Part shown: positions 14,848 to 18,606 of the stretch, piece by piece | How positions within the stretch are numbered: the first letter of the stretch is position 1 | Layout: the number at the start of each line of letters is the position of its first letter | NCBI GenBank assembly: GCA_037144255.1 | Contig: JBAWXE010000051.1 | Location: 1 to 18,606, forward strand | Direction of reading: 5' to 3' | DNA: 18,606 nt | Source: JBAWXE01 sp037144255 | GTDB lineage: Bacteria; Bacteroidota; Bacteroidia; Chitinophagales; Chitinophagaceae | Made by a program: the position numbers and the translations under genes | The notes under the pieces: model-generated | Databases searched by the model: none | What the model was told of the DNA's origin: nothing | The model's input: only the letters and a program-made list of their open reading frames with translations

Positions 14848-14950
14848 ATAGAAATTTTACGTAAGCTAAGGATTATTATTGATCAGTACAGACATATAAA
14901 TATGATCTTTTTGTGAGCATACGCAAGGGCGCAAACACCAGTATATTTTT

Positions 14951-14958
14951 TATATTTG
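14951..14958 (+). promoter_or_regulatory. Putative -7 element of the M1-like peptidase gene
   Basis: TATATTTG is an exact match to TAnnTTTG, 31 bases before the ATG at 14990. No TTG is found at normal -33 spacing, so confidence is limited. Confidence 0.35.
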
Positions 14959-14989
14959 ATTGACAATACTCAAATAAAGATCAATAGAT

Positions 14990-16420
14990 ATGATGTTAAG
15001 AAAAATGATCTTCTCGGTGGTACTGACCCTTTCGATCTGTAATGTGGCACTGGCACAAGATAAAGTGCCTACATTGAAAGGAAAGATGAGCGTATCTGTC
15101 ACTAAAGGCACCGTAAAATGCGATTTTACACTCTCTAATATCCCCCGTATTAAAGACTATATGATATTCATCAATACTGGAATGAATATCCGCTATTTCA
15201 GAAATACTGAAGATACCTATAACTATGTCTATGAGAAAAAATACAATGATACATTATCAGATGAGTGCTTTGGTTATTACTTTAATGATAGCACAGGTAA
15301 GAATAAATTCCTCCCACAATCATTGCAAATAAGCTACGTAGGCCGCTTCCCCGTAATGGATGATACCATGAAAGCATCTGAGACCGGAGACTGGAAAGGT
15401 AATATTGCATTCAACGGATATTCTGTAAGGGCTGATGGACGACAATCAGGATGGTACCCTGTTTTGTACGACGTTAAAAATGACAAATGGTTCTACGAGT
15501 TGAAATATGACATAGAGATCAATTGTAACGACTGTAATACACTCTACCTCAATGGCAATACACCCGTACAGGCTACTATGGGCCAGTTCCATAGCGAAAC
15601 TCCTGTAGAAATGATGCTATACGCAGGCGAATTCAAAATATTCAATGTAGATGGTACTTACTTCCTCAACCCAGATATCACAGAAGAACAAATGAAGAAG
15701 TTTGGCACCATGACCAATAAGTACAAAAACTTTTTTGAATCTAAATTAGATATACCCTACCTCAACAAAATCACCTACATACAAACCACACCTGTTACTA
15801 CAGGTAATGCATGGCTTTTTGTCTCTTACCCTACTATAGTAAATATCGGACATGGTAATTATGGTATGAAGGGCTTCTTCAATAAGAAAACAGGCAATTG
15901 GCTCAAACCTTTCATAGCGCACGAACTGGCTCACTATTATTTTGGCTCTTACGCTAAGTTCAACTCCGAACTAGGAGATATGCTCAGTGAAGGCTTTGCA
16001 GAATTCTTATCGCTTCAGGTTTCTAGAGAATTATTGCACGATAGTATATATACAGCTAAGATCAACGAAAAGATTGTAACCCTAAAGAATTTTCAGGCTA
16101 CACCTTTCTCTAAAGTCAAAAAAGTAACAGACTACCAAAGAAGGGATATGTATGTATACAACTATGCTCCTATCATATTCACAGCCATAGAAAAAGAAAT
16201 AAGCATTGACAGTATGTGGGTATGGTTGAGATCGATATTGGTAACCAAAACAGACTTTACCAACTATGACTTTTTGATCAAAACACTTAGCTCAACTCTT
16301 AAAGATGATGCTAAATTACAAGGTATCAAAGAACGATATTTTGAATCTGATGCAGCCATGGACAATGCCATAGAAACCATATTAAAGCAACCTGCGGATA
16401 AGATTACAGAAAAGAATTAA
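14990..16420 (+). CDS. Secreted M1-like gluzincin metallopeptidase
   Basis: A 476-residue exported zinc peptidase. The signal peptide ends CNVALA-Q near residue 22; the ATG at 14990 is followed by MLRK, and a start at the second Met would also work. The N-terminal half (about 25-230) is beta-rich, resembling the saddle domain of M1 peptidases. The catalytic site is H311-E-L-A-H315, then exactly 18 residues to E334 in SEGFAEF. This HExxH-x18-E spacing is that of family M1. Y388, Y390 or Y392 in MYVYNYAPIIF is a candidate transition-state tyrosine. The GxMEN exopeptidase motif expected about 30 residues before HExxH is absent; the region reads VNIGHGNYGMKGFFN. The protein may therefore be an endopeptidase-like member, or not an aminopeptidase at all. 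It ends one base before the convergent glycosyltransferase stop codon. Confidence 0.82.
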   Translation: MMLRKMIFSVVLTLSICNVALAQDKVPTLKGKMSVSVTKGTVKCDFTLSNIPRIKDYMIFINTGMNIRYFRNTEDTYNYVYEKKYNDTLSDECFGYYFNDSTGKNKFLPQSLQISYVGRFPVMDDTMKASETGDWKGNIAFNGYSVRADGRQSGWYPVLYDVKNDKWFYELKYDIEINCNDCNTLYLNGNTPVQATMGQFHSETPVEMMLYAGEFKIFNVDGTYFLNPDITEEQMKKFGTMTNKYKNFFESKLDIPYLNKITYIQTTPVTTGNAWLFVSYPTIVNIGHGNYGMKGFFNKKTGNWLKPFIAHELAHYYFGSYAKFNSELGDMLSEGFAEFLSLQVSRELLHDSIYTAKINEKIVTLKNFQATPFSKVKKVTDYQRRDMYVYNYAPIIFTAIEKEISIDSMWVWLRSILVTKTDFTNYDFLIKTLSSTLKDDAKLQGIKERYFESDAAMDNAIETILKQPADKITEKN

Positions 16421-16421
16421 A

Positions 16422-17558
16422 CTATCTAACCACTCTACCTTTCCATTTATACACACCTACAAAACCCATAAAACCTGCTAGAATAATATAAAGAATATGC
16501 AAAGGTTGCAGAAAAGGGAATGCTATTAACTGTCTTCCCTTTTTGAAGAAAACTGCTACCGGTAAAAGATAGTATAACTCAAATGCCATTTTCAATATCA
16601 GCATTGAAAATGGTACTATAACTATATACTGTATAAAAAAAGCTGCTATAGTGGTCACAAGAAATGAAAAATTGAACAAATAGACTATTATCAATATAGC
16701 TGTAAGTCTAGTATCATTATACTTACCCGATTTTGATGCCCAACGTATCCTTTGTTGCAAAAAAGCACCCCAATTAGGTTGCGGTTTGGTGGTAACTATC
16801 GCCTTTGTAGCTTTTAGATAGGATATTCGTTCAGGATAGACTTTCTGTAGTTTTATCATTAGCAGATAATCATCACCCGATGCAAAATGATCTATCCCTT
16901 CATATCCACCAACTGCATTATATGCATCCCTTGTAAATGCAAGATTAGCTCCATTACTCATACTGCCCATTCCTACACTATGTGCTGCTACTGTAATACC
17001 TTGCATACTCATAAAATCGATCGACTGAAATCTCTCTACAATTGTATTGTTGGCAGTAAAGTCCACAGGCCCAACTATCATTACAGGTTTATCTTGTTCA
17101 TATCTTGCAGCTATATATCTCAACCATTCCATAGTAGATATGCAGTCAGCATCCGTAGTAACAATAAGGGTTCCTTTACTTTGTTGTATACCTATACTTA
17201 AAGCCTTCTTCTTATAGGCATTGATGCTGCCATTTTCGCTCAAATAATCAGCTAGGCTTATATACTTTATGTTTTTGTACGATTGCACAATACTTGCAGT
17301 ACCATCTACTGAATGGTCATCCACAACTATGATCTCCATAAGCTCTGCGGGGAATTGCTGTGTAAGTATTGAGTCTATGCACTTGCCAATATTCCCTTCC
17401 TCATTACGTGCGGGAATGATAATACTGATAGACGTAGATGGTAAATAATGTTCCGGTACCGTAAAACATTCTTGTTTATTCCATCCATGGCGATACAAAA
17501 GCATCAATACCAGATACAATAAAGTAATTACTGCACAACAAATTACAAATACAATCAT
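16422..17558 (-). CDS. Membrane-bound GT2 family glycosyltransferase
   Basis: Transfers a sugar from a nucleotide sugar to an unknown lipid or polysaccharide acceptor at the inner membrane. The 378 residues have an N-terminal membrane helix (3-22), a GT-A domain and three to four C-terminal helices (about 285-370). GT2 features are: ISIIIPARNEE (44-54); VVDDHSVDGT (78-87); the metal-binding DxD as D136-A-D138; SGDD (227-230) with the candidate catalytic base; and QQRIRW (268-273), equivalent to the QxxRW of processive GT2 enzymes. This resembles the IcaA/HasA-like topology without any partner genes. It starts three bases after the stop of the alpha/beta hydrolase, so the two are almost certainly one operon. 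The last codon is one base from the convergent peptidase gene. Confidence 0.92.
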   Translation of the reverse strand: MIVFVICCAVITLLYLVLMLLYRHGWNKQECFTVPEHYLPSTSISIIIPARNEEGNIGKCIDSILTQQFPAELMEIIVVDDHSVDGTASIVQSYKNIKYISLADYLSENGSINAYKKKALSIGIQQSKGTLIVTTDADCISTMEWLRYIAARYEQDKPVMIVGPVDFTANNTIVERFQSIDFMSMQGITVAAHSVGMGSMSNGANLAFTRDAYNAVGGYEGIDHFASGDDYLLMIKLQKVYPERISYLKATKAIVTTKPQPNWGAFLQQRIRWASKSGKYNDTRLTAILIIVYLFNFSFLVTTIAAFFIQYIVIVPFSMLILKMAFELYYLLPVAVFFKKGRQLIAFPFLQPLHILYIILAGFMGFVGVYKWKGRVVR

Positions 17559-17561
17559 ATA

Positions 17562-18380
17562 CTAATACAAGAGACATTCTGCCATTTGTGGCAATGTTTC
17601 AGGGTCAAAAAGGTCATGCCCCTTCTCTAATATATGCAATTGCACATCATCATGTACACCTTTGGCAAAATGTTCTGCATTTTTCATCGGAATAACTCGG
17701 TCGTAAGTACCCATGAATATATGTACAGGTATATTATACTGTTTGATATAACCTTTCACCTTACCATGATGTGGTATGATCTCACTAACACTCATCCATA
17801 CATTTAATAGAAATTCACGGCTTTCATCCGTATGTACATAGCGCATCACAAATTTATATCTGGATGCATCCAGCCATTTATGTTTACGCAGCCATTGTAT
17901 CAAATGCACATATCTCTGTGGGCCTGATGCAAATCTGCGAAAAAGTGCATTACCCAAACTAGTACGAGTAAGAAAATAATAAAAGTAATTAAATACTAAT
18001 CCATCAGATGCTATCAGCAATACCTTATCTATACTCTCAGGCATTAACTCCAGAATAGTAAGACATACTCTGCCACCCAAACTATACCCCAAAAGTGAAA
18101 CCTTATCTGTTTTGAATTCCTTCTTCAAGGTCTCAATTAATAGTTGCAGGTCCTTTCTGGTCAATAAGACTTCCTGTTGCCATTTGCTACTACCATGAAA
18201 AGGTAGATCTATGCTTATAAAAGTATAATCCTGTTCTAAATATGGTGCTATTGGTGTAAATAATCCTGCATCGTTGCTATACCCATGAAATGCCAATAAC
18301 AACTTCTTCCCCCTACCCATTCGCATAAAATGCAATGAATGTTTTCCAAATACAACATTTCCTGACTCATGGTCGCTCAT
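17562..18380 (-). CDS. Alpha/beta hydrolase
   Basis: A 272-residue cytoplasmic alpha/beta-hydrolase fold enzyme, likely an esterase or thioesterase of unknown substrate. The oxyanion-hole HG is at 32-33 (AFHGYSND). The nucleophile elbow is G-Y-S100-L-G-G. The acid is D227 in GTYDRVIP and the base is H255 in EKGHDLF. Residues 127-205 form a helical lid rich in aromatic and basic residues. No signal peptide is seen. The start gives the usual VVFGKHSLHFMRMGRGKKLLL opening strands. It is the first gene of a two-gene operon with the glycosyltransferase, three bases apart. TAAATTTG, an exact -7 match, sits at 18385-18392 immediately before the ATG on the minus strand, which would make the transcript leaderless or nearly so. 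Confidence 0.9.
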   Translation of the reverse strand: MSDHESGNVVFGKHSLHFMRMGRGKKLLLAFHGYSNDAGLFTPIAPYLEQDYTFISIDLPFHGSSKWQQEVLLTRKDLQLLIETLKKEFKTDKVSLLGYSLGGRVCLTILELMPESIDKVLLIASDGLVFNYFYYFLTRTSLGNALFRRFASGPQRYVHLIQWLRKHKWLDASRYKFVMRYVHTDESREFLLNVWMSVSEIIPHHGKVKGYIKQYNIPVHIFMGTYDRVIPMKNAEHFAKGVHDDVQLHILEKGHDLFDPETLPQMAECLLY

Positions 18381-18384
18381 ACTT

Positions 18385-18392
18385 CAAATTTA
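18385..18392 (-). promoter_or_regulatory. Putative -7 element of the hydrolase–glycosyltransferase operon
   Basis: TAAATTTG on the minus strand matches TAnnTTTG exactly and ends four bases before the start codon. No -33 TTG is visible at normal distance, so this may be chance in A/T-rich DNA. Confidence 0.25.
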
Positions 18393-18494
18393 CTCATTAT
18401 ACCCTTTTAAAATACTGATTTAATCACCTCCTGTTCAATAATTTAACAACCATCTAAGCTCCTTTTTTCTTATCTTCATACAAATACTTGGTAT

Positions 18495-18606
18495 ATGGAA
18501 ACTCAAGTGCATTCCTCATTACGTGGCGGCGGATTTTTAGTCCAACCATCTGACCCTACCAACTCTTTTACTCCCGAAGATTTTAACGAAGAGCAGCGCA
18601 TGATAG
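18495..18606 (+). CDS. Acyl-CoA dehydrogenase family protein, N-terminal fragment
   Basis: Only the first 37 codons are in the window; the gene runs off the right edge. The opening METQVHSSLRGGGFLV followed by PEDFNEEQRMI closely resembles the N-terminus of the acyl-CoA dehydrogenases common in Bacteroidota (a GGxFL segment, then FxPEDxNEEQxMI, which leads into the first helix of the N-terminal domain). The enzyme would oxidise an acyl-CoA to the enoyl-CoA using FAD. No catalytic residue is reached, so the call rests on this short signature. It is transcribed away from the alpha/beta hydrolase across a 114-base gap. Confidence 0.8.
   Translation, partial: METQVHSSLRGGGFLVQPSDPTNSFTPEDFNEEQRMI

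Noticed and set aside
1..18606. CRISPR arrays, insertion sequences, tRNA or rRNA genes, prophage or defence islands
   Set aside because: No regularly spaced repeats, transposase-like proteins, terminal inverted repeats or RNA gene signatures were seen on either strand. The gene content is housekeeping and envelope functions.

Overview
The window looks like ordinary core chromosome of a Bacteroidota bacterium, probably order Chitinophagales. The evidence is: low GC; signal peptides ending in A-Q; lipoproteins with SCKK after the lipobox; an uppS–bamA–ompH–ompH cluster; a PorP/SprF protein; DUF1684 and DUF6526 proteins; and repeated -7 promoter motifs of the Bacteroidota type (TAnnTTTG). There is no mobile element, phage gene, CRISPR array, tRNA or rRNA. 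Coding density is high. No gap without a gene exceeds about 215 bases; the largest are 11004-11216 and 2005-2209.

Layout. 1-1031 (+): a periplasmic thioredoxin-like protein, whose start codon lies across the left edge of the window, then a GNAT acetyltransferase. 1028-2004 (-): QueD of the queuosine pathway and an unrecognised secreted protein. 2210-4032 (+): two lipoproteins, one a putative zinc metallopeptidase and one a five-Asp-box beta-propeller. 4144-6351 (+): lysS and a secreted DUF1684 protein, separated by a hairpin terminator whose T-rich tail also forms the -7 motif of the next gene. 6403-11003 (-): an envelope-biogenesis operon in the order uppS, bamA, ompH/skp, ompH/skp. It makes the undecaprenyl carrier, the outer-membrane protein insertase and its periplasmic chaperones. 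11217-13014 (+): upp (uracil salvage) and an orphan PorP/SprF outer-membrane protein. 13067-13672 (-): 3-methyladenine DNA glycosylase, packed back to back with an RsmI-like methyltransferase (13701-14405, +). 14413-14847 (-): a DUF6526 membrane protein. 14990-16420 (+): a secreted M1-like gluzincin peptidase. 16422-18380 (-): an alpha/beta hydrolase followed by a membrane GT2 glycosyltransferase. 18495 to the right edge (+): the N-terminus of an acyl-CoA dehydrogenase family protein.

I found no convincing new multi-gene system. The points worth a second look are compact regulatory arrangements (stop codons shared between strands, a terminator fused to a promoter, back-to-back promoters), two unusual secreted metalloproteases, a possible lipobox in one Skp paralogue, and the bamA start, which is best placed 42 bases downstream of the longest open frame. 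All functional calls come from reading the translated sequence; no database search was run.
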